Shown: positions 1-8,421 of the stretch, in pieces
Numbering within the stretch: position 1 is the stretch's first letter
Layout of the letters: the number at the start of each line of letters is the position of its first letter
From: an uncultured Methylococcaceae bacterium
GTDB taxonomy: Bacteria; Pseudomonadota; Gammaproteobacteria; Methylococcales; Methylomonadaceae
Direction of reading: 5' to 3'
Length of the DNA stretch: 42,846 nt
Assembly: GCA_903945605.1 (NCBI GenBank)
Contig: CAJAWH010000006.1
Coordinates: 1-42,846 of the forward strand
Translations under genes and position numbers: made by a program
Notes under the pieces: generated by a model
Told to the model about the DNA's origin: nothing
Seen by the model: the letters and a program-made list of their open reading frames with translations, nothing else
Databases searched by the model: none

Positions 1-296
1 CCCAAACGCCCCAAGTTAATGCCAATGATAGGGATGTCATAAACGGCAATGGCGCGGGTTGCCGCCAAAAAAGTGCCATCGCCGCCCACGGCAATCACCA
101 AATCGCAATGTTGGCCCAGTTCGCCAATGGGTGAGGCAACCACTGCCGCATCAGCAATAAAATGGACGCTTTCTTGCTCGACAATCACGCCATAATCAAG
201 AGACTTTAAGGTGCTATACAGCACCGCTAAAGTCACCGCTATGCTGGGGTCGCTAGGTTTGCCGATAATGCCAATCGTCTTAAAAATTGCTTGCAT
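1..296 (-). CDS. nadK: NAD kinase, N-terminal part (3' end outside window)
   Basis: The minus-strand frame opens at an ATG (294-296) and runs off the left edge, giving about 98 residues. The sequence begins MQAIFKTIGIIGKP and contains the NAD kinase signature GGDGTFL near residue 73, followed by IPIIGINLGRLG at the edge. This matches the start of the ATP-NAD kinase family, which phosphorylates NAD to NADP in the cytoplasm. The GGDGT loop binds the nucleotide phosphate and carries the catalytic Asp. The remaining two thirds of the protein, including the NAD-binding beta-sandwich, are not in the window. The next gene on the same strand starts only about 50 bp upstream, so the two may be co-transcribed. 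Confidence 0.93.
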   Translation of the reverse strand, partial: MQAIFKTIGIIGKPSDPSIAVTLAVLYSTLKSLDYGVIVEQESVHFIADAAVVASPIGELGQHCDLVIAVGGDGTFLAATRAIAVYDIPIIGINLGRL

Positions 297-345
297 GGCT
301 TGTTGCTGTTATCGGCTCATTGGATGCCGTCTTAATGGCTGGGTG

Positions 346-585
346 TCAAGACGGGTTCAATAAATGCAGGACAGTTTGCGCCTGTTCGGCGGCTTCGCGG
401 CCCATGGTGGTCAAATAACCGCCATCTTCTTGCGAGACCAAGCCTTTGGCAAACAGGCGTTGGGTGGCGGCAACGGTAGTGGGTGACGCTTGGCTTTGAT
501 GCACTTTAAGCCCTTCCAGTGTGGTTTCTAGGTTGTAACGCACTAAAATGTTAAGTTCTTCCATTAAATCTTGAGTGTATAGCAT
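346..585 (-). CDS. TIGR02647-type small conserved protein
   Basis: This 79-residue protein starts MLYTQDLMEELNILVRYNL. I chose the ATG at 583-585 over an ATG 45 bp upstream because AGAGGA lies just before it and homologues begin at this Met. The leucine-rich start, the LEGLKVH segment and the TxxGREAAEQAQ tail are characteristic of the short TIGR02647 family (my recollection of the family, not a search). The predicted fold is all helical and resembles a small winged-helix DNA-binding unit. The family has no established function. It lies directly upstream of nadK on the same strand. Confidence 0.7.
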   Translation of the reverse strand: MLYTQDLMEELNILVRYNLETTLEGLKVHQSQASPTTVAATQRLFAKGLVSQEDGGYLTTMGREAAEQAQTVLHLLNPS

Positions 586-749
586 AGTCAATCCTCTTGG
601 TTTGTTCTTGTTATCCTGAGGCGATAGCATAAAAGCATTTGCCGCCCAGTGACACTTTTTTTTACCATCCGACCACTATTCCATATTATTTTTGCTGGAT
701 GAAGTGCCTGATGAGGCCGGGGCAAGGCCATTATGCCTAGCTTATGGGA

Positions 750-1718
750 TTATGTGCGGATAACTTTAATATATTCGCCGGTTGCCTCGCGGCTGGAGCC
801 AACCACCAGCCGCTGTAAGCCTTCGGGTGTCTGTTCCAATACACCGCTTGCCTCCACCCTTTCGCCCTTAAAAGCCTGACCGGCATAAGTGGCGGTAAAA
901 CAAATAATGGTCGGGATGCTGGCGTGGTCGGTATGAAAGCTTATTGGGTAATCAAAAGCCTGAGAATCATCGGTAATGACGCATTGCAGACTGGTCGGGC
1001 CGATTTTTTGGCACGGGCCGTTTTGTTCTGCTTGCCCGTTGATGTGTGCTTGTGTCGGCACATTAAGCAAGCTCAAATCAAATTTACGGCCATTGACTAA
1101 TGCCTTGTTATGCTTGCGGCGTTCGTGCCAGACATAATCCCTATAACTTAAATCAGCGGCGCGGCGTTGGTAAGCGGCTTGCCAATCGGCTTCCGCCAAA
1201 TCATCCAGTTCCCCTTGGGTCACCAGCTGGCGCACCACCGCCCGGCACTGTTGGAAAACAGCGCGGTCGTAACAGACCAGATCAATATCAGAGCTAGGGT
1301 TATGCACACCCGCCAGCACCGAACCGGTCACGCCCATGTGGGCAAGGTTTAAGCCGTTGCTGTGCAACAAGTGCAGCAATCGGGCCATATCCTGCTCCAC
1401 GGCATCAGGCCCCGGTTGTTGCAGCAGGGATTGCAAACGTTGGCTCGGCTGATGGTGTTGGCGAATGTTTGCCACCGGCACCGCGTGCAAATGTGCCGCC
1501 AGTGGTTCGGAATAATGCAAATAATCGGGATAATGGCTGAGCAAATGGCTATTGGCGGCTTCGGTGGGGTATTTTTTCCAGCCGGAAGCTTCCTTAACGT
1601 AGCGCAAAAAGCACAAAGCCTTATCATTTTCCAGACCGTAGGCAACCACGGCAAAAAGTAGCCCTTCAACAGTTTCCAGCATGTCTTTCGGGTAAAATGG
1701 CGCGGCGTGTCGGGTCAT
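750..1718 (-). CDS. Nucleotidyltransferase-fold protein
   Basis: A 322-residue protein with the pol-beta nucleotidyltransferase signature near its centre: TGSVLAG at 131-137 and DIDL at 144-147, the two Asp residues expected to bind metal. The N-terminal 125 residues and the C-terminal 120 residues do not match a domain I can name. The C-terminus is beta-rich and could bind nucleic acid. It resembles the group called 'predicted nucleotidyltransferase' (COG1665-like), best known from archaea, rather than a MntA-type antitoxin, which would be about 100 residues. It has no close partner gene: the gene to the right is divergent and the one to the left is 165 bp away. The substrate is unknown. Confidence 0.65.
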   Translation of the reverse strand: MTRHAAPFYPKDMLETVEGLLFAVVAYGLENDKALCFLRYVKEASGWKKYPTEAANSHLLSHYPDYLHYSEPLAAHLHAVPVANIRQHHQPSQRLQSLLQQPGPDAVEQDMARLLHLLHSNGLNLAHMGVTGSVLAGVHNPSSDIDLVCYDRAVFQQCRAVVRQLVTQGELDDLAEADWQAAYQRRAADLSYRDYVWHERRKHNKALVNGRKFDLSLLNVPTQAHINGQAEQNGPCQKIGPTSLQCVITDDSQAFDYPISFHTDHASIPTIICFTATYAGQAFKGERVEASGVLEQTPEGLQRLVVGSSREATGEYIKVIRT

Positions 1719-1821
1719 TCAGGGTATTAGGATTATCGGGCAGCAAACAAAGCCAATGCGTTAGCGGCTATTATGCCACTTAACACCACCCCATTTTGTA
1801 GCTTGTTAGTGTTTTTTTACC

Positions 1822-3108
1822 ATGCCTAAATTGAAACGCCCCGCCATCCGTACCCTATGGCTTACAGTCCATTTATATCTGGCACTGACCGTTGGCTTTT
1901 TGTTCGCCACTATCGGCCTGACCGGCAGTTTAAGCGTCTACCATGACGAGCTGGACGGCTGGCTAAATCCGCATTTGACCATTGACCAGCCCCAAGGCAG
2001 TTACCAATCGCTGGATAAAATGCTGGCAGCCGTTAAAGCGGCGCATCCACAACGTTTGGGCAGCTGGACGCTGGAATTGCCGCAAACACCCCATGACATG
2101 CTGACGGCTTGGTATGAAAAGCCGCAAGAAAGCTATTTTGACTACTACGCCCCGCTCAGGGTGTCGGTCAACCCCTATACCGCTGAAGTGGTGGACAGCC
2201 GCTTTTGGGGCAGCACGTTAATGACGTGGCTATTGGATATGCACACACAATTGCGGCTGGATGGTTTGGGCTGGCAATGCGTGGGGATTTTAGGCGGGCT
2301 GATGATGGTCTCGGTCATTAGCGGCTTGCTATTGTGGTGGCCTAGTGTGGGTGGTTTACGGCAAGCCTTGCAGTTCCGCTATCGGCAAACGGTGTTGCGC
2401 TTATTGATGGATGCCCATCGTTGGTTGGGCCTGCTGGGTGCCGCTGCCTTATTGGTATTGGCATTTACCGGCATGCAACTGAGCTTTCCGCAATTGCTGG
2501 AAACCTTCACAGGGGCGGATGACATGGGCCACGGCAATACCGGCAAACCGGTGTTCAGCACGGCCCGCCCCAATAATCACCCAGTAGCGCTGGAAGCCGC
2601 CGAATTTGCCGCCCGCGGGCCATTCCCACGCGCCACGCTACGGCGCGTCACCACCCCCTTGGGCGAAAACGGCACTTACCGTATCAACCTGCGCCAATCC
2701 GGCGAAATTAACCACAAACACCCGTTTACCATGGTATGGGTAGACCGTTGGAGCGGGCAGATTAAAGCCGTCCGCGACCCCAAGCAATTTGGCACGGGGC
2801 AACAACTGATGGCGTGGATGTGGCCTTTGCATACGGGCGAGGCGTTAGGTGCGGCAGGGCGGTTTGCGTGGTTTTTGGCTGGGCTTTGCCCCGCTTATTT
2901 TTACATCAGCGGCCTTTTGCATTGGCTGCATAAGCGCGGCTGGGTGCGTGACAGGCCGATAGATTGGCAACAGGTGCGGGTACGTTGCTGGCAGGGTTGG
3001 CAAACGCTGTTACGGACTTGGGCTTGGCTATTGCCGCGAATTGAAGCGGGGGGGCAATGGCTGGTATTGAAGATTGTCCAGTGGTGGCAAGCACGGATAA
3101 AGAGATGA
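1822..3108 (+). CDS. PepSY-associated transmembrane protein
   Basis: A 428-residue inner-membrane protein. Hydrophobic segments are visible near residues 12-36 (ending GLTGSLSVYHDEL, the usual first helix of the family), 148-175, 200-220 and 345-370. The stretch between the first two helices and the region around 270-320 (PFTMVWVDRWSGQI) read as PepSY-like extracytoplasmic domains. The layout fits PepSY_TM proteins, often linked to iron or siderophore reduction and uptake, but no TonB receptor or siderophore gene is adjacent, so that role is only a possibility. The ATG at 1822 follows a T-rich stretch without a clear ribosome binding site. The gene is divergent from the nucleotidyltransferase gene. 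Confidence 0.72.
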   Translation: MPKLKRPAIRTLWLTVHLYLALTVGFLFATIGLTGSLSVYHDELDGWLNPHLTIDQPQGSYQSLDKMLAAVKAAHPQRLGSWTLELPQTPHDMLTAWYEKPQESYFDYYAPLRVSVNPYTAEVVDSRFWGSTLMTWLLDMHTQLRLDGLGWQCVGILGGLMMVSVISGLLLWWPSVGGLRQALQFRYRQTVLRLLMDAHRWLGLLGAAALLVLAFTGMQLSFPQLLETFTGADDMGHGNTGKPVFSTARPNNHPVALEAAEFAARGPFPRATLRRVTTPLGENGTYRINLRQSGEINHKHPFTMVWVDRWSGQIKAVRDPKQFGTGQQLMAWMWPLHTGEALGAAGRFAWFLAGLCPAYFYISGLLHWLHKRGWVRDRPIDWQQVRVRCWQGWQTLLRTWAWLLPRIEAGGQWLVLKIVQWWQARIKR

Positions 3109-3474
3109 ATGGCGCAATACACTTAATCAGCTATCAAAAATATAGGCTTTTAACAGCTTACACTAAAAATTAGCTTTTGATTGCGGCAATGATAAATACA
3201 TTTTTCTATTACTGCGTGATTTGACTCGCCAACAAGCCATATCACACACTTGTCACTAGTAATTTTCTCTAAAAATATCAAAATGCCGTTAATGTTCTGC
3301 CACCTATTTTTGGCTTACGCTGGACTATAAATTTATCAATCAATAGCTTGTCAACAAATAAATGACATTAGCCTATTGGCGCATTTTAATCCGTATGGCA
3401 AAACAGCTATAGGCATGAACATTGCTGAAAATCTCATTGCAAACACTATCCTATTATTATCAATGAGAAAATTA
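3109..3474. other. AT-rich intergenic region, 366 bp
   Basis: No gene is supportable here. The DNA is clearly richer in A and T than the genes on either side. It presumably carries the promoter of the amidohydrolase gene, but I find no -35/-10 pair good enough to name. An in-frame upstream extension of the amidohydrolase from 3376 is open but would place 33 unrelated residues before a good signal peptide. Confidence 0.5.
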
Positions 3475-4698
3475 ATGTTAAACAAAAACTTTATATTGAC
3501 CGCATCACTGGCTATGGCTGTCGCCACTAGCTTAGCCACCCAGCAAGCTGTAGCCGACTTAACCAACGGTGCCAGCAGTTCTAATCAGTCATTGTTAATC
3601 AGCGCCCCCTTGCTTTTTGATGGCACCCAGTTTTTGACCGGACAAGCCGTTCTTATCCAAGATGGAAAAATTACCCAAGTTGCACCACTCAACGAAATTC
3701 AGGCAAACGATGCCCGCCAAATCAACATGTCTACCGGCACTATTCTGCCCGGCTTCATAGATATGCACACCCACCACATCCTCAATGCTGTACCGCCACT
3801 GCGAATGTTAGAACACGGCGTAACCACTGCACGTGATTTGGGTGGGCCGACCAAACTGGTAACTATCAAAAAACCTTACCAACTGCGCCAGCTCATATCA
3901 GGCCCAATCCTTTCAAAGCAAAATGGCTATCCTAACAATGTTTTTCCTGGCTCAGGCATCGACGTAAAAAATCCCGCCAATGCAAGGGCAATCGTAGACT
4001 CGTTAGTGGCAAAAGGCGCTAGTGTAATCGCTGTGTCTTTGGAAGCGGGCGGGGAACCCGGAGCGCCGTGGATGCTGCATGACCCAATTCCCGCCGACAA
4101 CTGGCCGGTATTAAGTGATGATGAGTTGAGTGCCGTTATGGACCAAGCCCACAATGTTCAACACGTCCGCGTAGTCGCCTACCTCGGCAATGAAGCAGCT
4201 GCGCAACGCGCACTTTCTTTTGGCATTGACGAATGGGCGCACATGCCCTGTGACCTGCTTTCAACTGACGTAATAACAACTGCCGTAGCCCAGAACGTGG
4301 CGATTGACGGCACCATAGACACAGAAGCCGAATGCGCGGGTGTCCATGAAAATGCTGTTGCGTTTCTTGGTGCAGGAGGTCAGCTGTTCTATGCTACCGA
4401 TATGGGGCATCCCGACATTCCACATGGTATTGATGCCCAAGAAATTCACATGGAACTTCATGCCGGGATGCACAGCGGCATGACTTTTCCAGTTGCAATA
4501 ATCAAGGCTCTTGTTTCAGCCACCAGCGGCGCGGGACAATACCTTGGTCTCGCGCCGCTCGGTCAAATAGTGCCTGGCGCACCAGCCGATCTTATTATGA
4601 TCGACAGTGACCCGCGCGTTAATTTTAAGGAACTCGAATACCCACAGCTTGTGATCAAAAATGGCTTAGTGGTTATTCAGCGAGCCAAGGGCGAATAG
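3475..4698 (+). CDS. Secreted amidohydrolase (imidazolonepropionase-like)
   Basis: From the ATG at 3475 the product is 407 residues and begins with a signal peptide (MLNKNFILTASLAMAVATSL, cut probably after AVA). GAG stands about 7 bases before this ATG; an ATG at 3463 is also possible. A metal-dependent hydrolase barrel follows: GFIDMHTHH near residue 96 supplies the first metal ligands, EWAHMPC a further His, and YATDMGHPD the late Asp. The C-terminus (GAPADLIMIDSDPR) is the usual closing strand of the composite domain. The family cleaves C-N bonds in cyclic amides or dipeptides. At the usual carbamylated-Lys position (GAxxIKV) this protein reads GASVIAV, so it may use a single metal or have lost activity. 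Export suggests a periplasmic substrate, unknown. Confidence 0.8.
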   Translation: MLNKNFILTASLAMAVATSLATQQAVADLTNGASSSNQSLLISAPLLFDGTQFLTGQAVLIQDGKITQVAPLNEIQANDARQINMSTGTILPGFIDMHTHHILNAVPPLRMLEHGVTTARDLGGPTKLVTIKKPYQLRQLISGPILSKQNGYPNNVFPGSGIDVKNPANARAIVDSLVAKGASVIAVSLEAGGEPGAPWMLHDPIPADNWPVLSDDELSAVMDQAHNVQHVRVVAYLGNEAAAQRALSFGIDEWAHMPCDLLSTDVITTAVAQNVAIDGTIDTEAECAGVHENAVAFLGAGGQLFYATDMGHPDIPHGIDAQEIHMELHAGMHSGMTFPVAIIKALVSATSGAGQYLGLAPLGQIVPGAPADLIMIDSDPRVNFKELEYPQLVIKNGLVVIQRAKGE

Positions 4699-4746
4699 TA
4701 TAAGTAAGCCAGATTGTCCAGAAAAAGCTGTAACGTCTATTTCAAT

Positions 4747-4772
4747 GGAGGGGATGGCTCCCCGCCCCCTCC
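4747..4772. terminator. Possible shared terminator between convergent genes
   Basis: A 7-bp GC-rich inverted repeat (GGAGGGG at 4747-4753, CCCCTCC at 4766-4772) with a 12-base loop sits between the ends of the amidohydrolase and thrC genes. There is only a weak T stretch after it on either strand, so it is a modest candidate. Confidence 0.35.
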
Positions 4773-4793
4773 TTTGTCCACATCAACCCACCA

Positions 4794-5879
4794 TCACAAA
4801 CTATCCAAAATAGCTTTTTTAACCTGATCCAAGCTGGCATCAATAGTGACTGGCTTGGCATCGGCACATTGCTGCATGGCTATTTCAGGGTCTTTAATGC
4901 CGTTGCCGGTCAGGGTACAGACAATCACACTGCCTTCGGGAATTTTGCCGGTGCTGATGTCGTGCAATGCGCCCGCTAATGAAGTGGCGGAAGCGGGTTC
5001 GCAAAATACGCCTTCATGTTGGGAAAGCATTTTTTGTGCGGCAAGAATCTGCTCGTCGGTGAATTTGTCAAACCAGCCGCCGGATTCCTGTTGGGCTGTC
5101 CACGCCAAATCCCATGATTGCGGATGACCGATACGGATGGCGGTGGCAATGGTTTCAGGGTTGTCGACCATAGCGCCTTGCACAAAGGGCGCGGCACCAG
5201 CGGCCTGATAACCGCACATCACCGGCCGGCCCCTGCAGACTGCATCTTGGCCTTGGCTGTAAGTGGAATATTCTTTATAGCCTTTCCAATAAGCGGTGAT
5301 GTTGCCCGCATTGCCGACCGGCAAGCAATGGAAGTCCGGCGGATAGCCCAATTCGTCGATGATTTCAAAGGCGGCGGTTTTTTGGCCTTCGATACGGTAG
5401 GGGTTAATCGAGTTGACAATGGTCACGGGTGCCAATTCCGCCACCTCTTTGACCAAGGCCATGCCGCGGTCAAAATTACCGTTGATTTGGATAATTTTGG
5501 CATCGTACATCAAGGTTTGCGCCAGCTTGCCCAAGGCGATCTTGCCTTCGGGAATCAGCACAAAAGCCTTAATGCCCGCACGCACCGCATAAGCGGCGGC
5601 AGAAGCTGAGGTGTTGCCGGTAGAGGCGCAGATAATGGCTTGGCTGCCCGCTTCCACGGCTTTGGTAACTGCCATCGTCATGCCCCGGTCTTTGAAAGAA
5701 CCGGTGGGGTTTAGCCCTTCAAATTTGACATAAATCGTGACATCCTTGCCAATCAGCTTGGGGATATTGTGCAGTTGGATCAGCGGCGTGTTGCCTTCGC
5801 CTAAGCTGATAAGACGGGTGTTGGCAGTCACCGGAAGGCGCTTGCGGTAACGTTCAATTAAGCCGGTATAGCGGGTCAT
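4794..5879 (-). CDS. thrC: Threonine synthase
   Basis: A 361-residue PLP enzyme that converts O-phosphohomoserine to threonine in the cytoplasm, the last step of the threonine pathway. LGEGNTPL (26-33) and GSFKDRGMT (60-68) are visible; Lys63 is the expected PLP-binding Lys. ICASTGNTSASAAAYA forms the phosphate-binding turn and CTLTGNGIKDP closes the cofactor site. I chose ATG 5877-5879 over one 45 bp upstream because AGGAA lies 8 bases before it and the protein start MTRYTGLIERYR is typical of the short thrC class. It lies 60 bp downstream of hom on the same strand and is probably in the same operon. Confidence 0.95.
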   Translation of the reverse strand: MTRYTGLIERYRKRLPVTANTRLISLGEGNTPLIQLHNIPKLIGKDVTIYVKFEGLNPTGSFKDRGMTMAVTKAVEAGSQAIICASTGNTSASAAAYAVRAGIKAFVLIPEGKIALGKLAQTLMYDAKIIQINGNFDRGMALVKEVAELAPVTIVNSINPYRIEGQKTAAFEIIDELGYPPDFHCLPVGNAGNITAYWKGYKEYSTYSQGQDAVCRGRPVMCGYQAAGAAPFVQGAMVDNPETIATAIRIGHPQSWDLAWTAQQESGGWFDKFTDEQILAAQKMLSQHEGVFCEPASATSLAGALHDISTGKIPEGSVIVCTLTGNGIKDPEIAMQQCADAKPVTIDASLDQVKKAILDSL

Positions 5880-5939
5880 GTTGGGAAATTCCTGTAAGTT
5901 GGTCAAACTGCCCGCGATCAGCACGGGCAGGCGGGGCGC

Positions 5940-7250
5940 TTAGCCCAAGGTTTCAAGGCGGATACGGTTGATTTGTCCGGTGACGGTTGGCAATGCTTCA
6001 ATTTCAGCAATCGCTGCGTTCATTTCTTTTTCGGCGGTGACTTGGGTGAGCATAATGACCGGCACACTGGTTTGGTCGTTTAACGGTTGTTTCTGGATCA
6101 GCGCTTCTATGCTGATATGGTGATGGGCCAAAATGCGCGTGACATCCGCCAACACACCGGGCTTGTCTTCAGCCAGCAAGCGCAAATAGTAAGCGGTTTT
6201 AAAGCAATCCGCCGCCAACACCGGAATATCATCCAATTGGTTGGCTTGGAATGCCAAATGCGGCACACGGTTTTCAGGGTCGCTGGTTAACGCCCGCGCC
6301 ACATCAATCACATCAGCCACCACCGCAGAAGCAGTGGGTTCCGCCCCTGCCCCTGCCCCGTAATACAGGCTGGGGCCGGCGGCATCGCCTTTGACCAACA
6401 CCGCGTTCATCACGCCGTTGACATTGGCAATCAGGCGGCCTTCAGGAATCAGGGTCGGGTGGACGCGCAATTCAATGCCGTCGGCAGTCTTACGGGCAAT
6501 CCCTAAGTGTTTGATGCGGTAGCCCAGCTGTTCGGCGTATTCGACATCAATACGGGCAATTTTGGTGATGCCTTCGGTGTAGACTTTTTCAAACTGCAAG
6601 GGGATGCCAAAGGCGATGGAAGCCAGCAAGGTCAATTTATGAGCGGCATCAATGCCTTCCACATCAAAAGTAGGGTCAGCTTCGGCATAACCCAAGGCTT
6701 GCGCTTCCGCCAACACAGCAAAGAAATCGCGGCCTTTTTCGCGCATTTCGGTGAGGATGAAATTGCCGGTGCCATTAATGATGCCTGCTAGCCATTCAAT
6801 CTGGTTGCCGCTTAAGCCTTCACGGATGGCTTTAATAATAGGGATACTGCCAGCGACAGCAGCCTCAAAAGCGACAATCACCCCTTGTTCGCGGGCGGTG
6901 GCAAAAATCTCATTGCCGTGCAGCGCCAACAAGGATTTATTGGCAGTCACCACATGCTTGCCATTGGCAATGGCTTGCAGCACCATGTCTTTAACGGGGC
7001 CGGCACCGCCTATCAGTTCCAACACAATGTCGATATCCGGGTCATTAATAACGTCCATCGGGTCAGACGAAACAATAATACCTCGGGTGCTGCATATTCT
7101 GGGTTTACTTAAATCTTTCGCTGAGGCACGGGTAATGATGATCTCCCGTCCTGCCCGCCGGGCAATTTCCGCTGCGTTGCGCGTCAATACATTAACCGCA
7201 CCGCCGCCGACCGTGCCAAGCCCTAGTACCCCTACTTTTACCGGTTTCAA
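5940..7250 (-). CDS. hom: Homoserine dehydrogenase
   Basis: A 436-residue monofunctional enzyme that reduces aspartate semialdehyde to homoserine with NAD(P)H. The N-terminus has the Rossmann motif GLGTVGGG (10-17). The middle contains NGTGNFILTEM and the catalytic segment YAEADPTFDVEGIDAAHKL. The last 80 residues (YYLRLLAEDKPGVLADVTRIL) form an ACT domain, usually the site of threonine feedback inhibition. The length is normal for the monofunctional class; there is no aspartokinase fusion. thrC follows 60 bp downstream, so the pair covers two of the three steps from aspartate semialdehyde to threonine. Confidence 0.96.
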   Translation of the reverse strand: MKPVKVGVLGLGTVGGGAVNVLTRNAAEIARRAGREIIITRASAKDLSKPRICSTRGIIVSSDPMDVINDPDIDIVLELIGGAGPVKDMVLQAIANGKHVVTANKSLLALHGNEIFATAREQGVIVAFEAAVAGSIPIIKAIREGLSGNQIEWLAGIINGTGNFILTEMREKGRDFFAVLAEAQALGYAEADPTFDVEGIDAAHKLTLLASIAFGIPLQFEKVYTEGITKIARIDVEYAEQLGYRIKHLGIARKTADGIELRVHPTLIPEGRLIANVNGVMNAVLVKGDAAGPSLYYGAGAGAEPTASAVVADVIDVARALTSDPENRVPHLAFQANQLDDIPVLAADCFKTAYYLRLLAEDKPGVLADVTRILAHHHISIEALIQKQPLNDQTSVPVIMLTQVTAEKEMNAAIAEIEALPTVTGQINRIRLETLG

Positions 7251-7352
7251 AATCCACTCCCGTTCAGCTTAAAACAGCCATTATATTTCATAACGCACAA
7301 AAATTACCCTGACCCACTGCAAAAGGCCATCAAACCATCGGTATAAACCTAG

Positions 7353-7562
7353 CTATGCCTTGGCTGCCAGTAATTTCTTACGCACTTTTTTACTGACCAT
7401 GTCGATAAATTCATCACTGTTTTCATAGCCTTGCTGCTGGATAAAGCTAACAAAAGCACCGATCAGCTGTTTGGTGCCGGCAATTTCTTCATGCGAACGC
7501 CCACAGCCTTGGCAATGGCTGCCTTCTTGGGTGCACTGGTCAAGACAAGGGGTGAATTTCAT
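7353..7562 (-). CDS. DUF1289-type cysteine-rich small protein
   Basis: A 69-residue protein with four Cys at positions 6, 10, 17 and 20 in the pattern CxxxCxxxxxxCxxC, followed by GRSHEEI. This is the DUF1289 signature (C...C..GC.R...EI), likely a small zinc or metal knuckle. The C-terminus is basic and helical (KKVRKKLLAAKA). Its function is unknown. It stands alone, about 100 bp upstream of hom and about 110 bp downstream of the AIM24 gene on the same strand. Confidence 0.72.
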   Translation of the reverse strand: MKFTPCLDQCTQEGSHCQGCGRSHEEIAGTKQLIGAFVSFIQQQGYENSDEFIDMVSKKVRKKLLAAKA

Positions 7563-7674
7563 AAGGCTTACTCGGTTAGGTTAGGACAAGGTAAAGACGG
7601 GTAAATTTTGACACGATTCGGAGCGGTTCATCAAATCAATTGCTGATGAATTGCCGTTGGCAAGGTAATCAACC

Positions 7675-8379
7675 CTAATTGCCATTCGGCAACAATTTCG
7701 CCAACCAGGTGGCAAATGAATTGCGGTTACGCGAGCAAATGATCACTTTGCCTTGACCGGAAAATTTAAGCACCACGCCTTCGCCGCTGGTCACGCTATT
7801 GACCAACTGGCCTAAGATACCGCCGCTGTTTTGTGTGGCCACTGATATTTCGTGGTGTAAGCGGCTATCCCACGCGACCACATGGGCATTGTCGATGACA
7901 ATATCTTTGCCGGGCTGCACATCCAAGACAAAGCTGGAGCCAAAGCCGGACACCGCCAACTTGCCCACGCCGCTGGCTTCGCAGATAAAGAAGCCGCCGG
8001 TTTGGCCAAACATGGCTGTGCCGACATTTTGCGTGCGCACATTCAGCGACACCCCGCTTTCGGCAGCGACAAACGCGCCATCGGTCAACATGTAACGGGT
8101 TGCCCCGACCTCTATCACTTCCACCGCACCCGGCAGGGCGGGCGATAGCAAGCAATCGCCATCACCGCGCACCGCTTCGATATGTTGCTGGAAAAAAGAT
8201 TCGTCATTGGCAAAGCGGCGCATTAGGGCACTAGCCAAACCGCCAGTCATTTTGCCTTTTAAGTCAAGATTGGCTTCCATCATGACCATCGCGCTGGATT
8301 CGCAATAGATTTTTTCGCCTCTTTTCAGGCTGATATGTAAAAACGGATCGACATCGCCAGTTACGGTAAATTCTGCCAT
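7675..8379 (-). CDS. AIM24 / TIGR00266 family protein
   Basis: A 234-residue soluble beta-rich protein. Features of the family are LKRGEKIYCESSAMVMM (18-34), MTGGLASALMRRFANDESFF (40-59), the glycine-rich middle (GFGSSFVLDVQPGKDIVIDNAHVVAWD) and the ending GQGKVIICSRN. Bacterial members are single-domain homologues of mitochondrial AIM24 and form a trimeric beta-barrel of unknown biochemical role. The ATG at 8377-8379 is preceded by GAGGTATACCC, with GAGG an acceptable ribosome binding site. It lies 42 bp downstream of comEC on the same strand. Confidence 0.83.
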   Translation of the reverse strand: MAEFTVTGDVDPFLHISLKRGEKIYCESSAMVMMEANLDLKGKMTGGLASALMRRFANDESFFQQHIEAVRGDGDCLLSPALPGAVEVIEVGATRYMLTDGAFVAAESGVSLNVRTQNVGTAMFGQTGGFFICEASGVGKLAVSGFGSSFVLDVQPGKDIVIDNAHVVAWDSRLHHEISVATQNSGGILGQLVNSVTSGEGVVLKFSGQGKVIICSRNRNSFATWLAKLLPNGN

Positions 8380-8421
8380 TGGGTATACCTCGTTTTGTGT
8401 TGGGCGCGGTGTTACGGATTA

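Noticed and set aside
5118-7272. Several + strand frames of 90-173 codons opposite thrC and hom
   Set aside because: They are antisense shadows of well-conserved enzymes with no ribosome binding sites or family resemblance.
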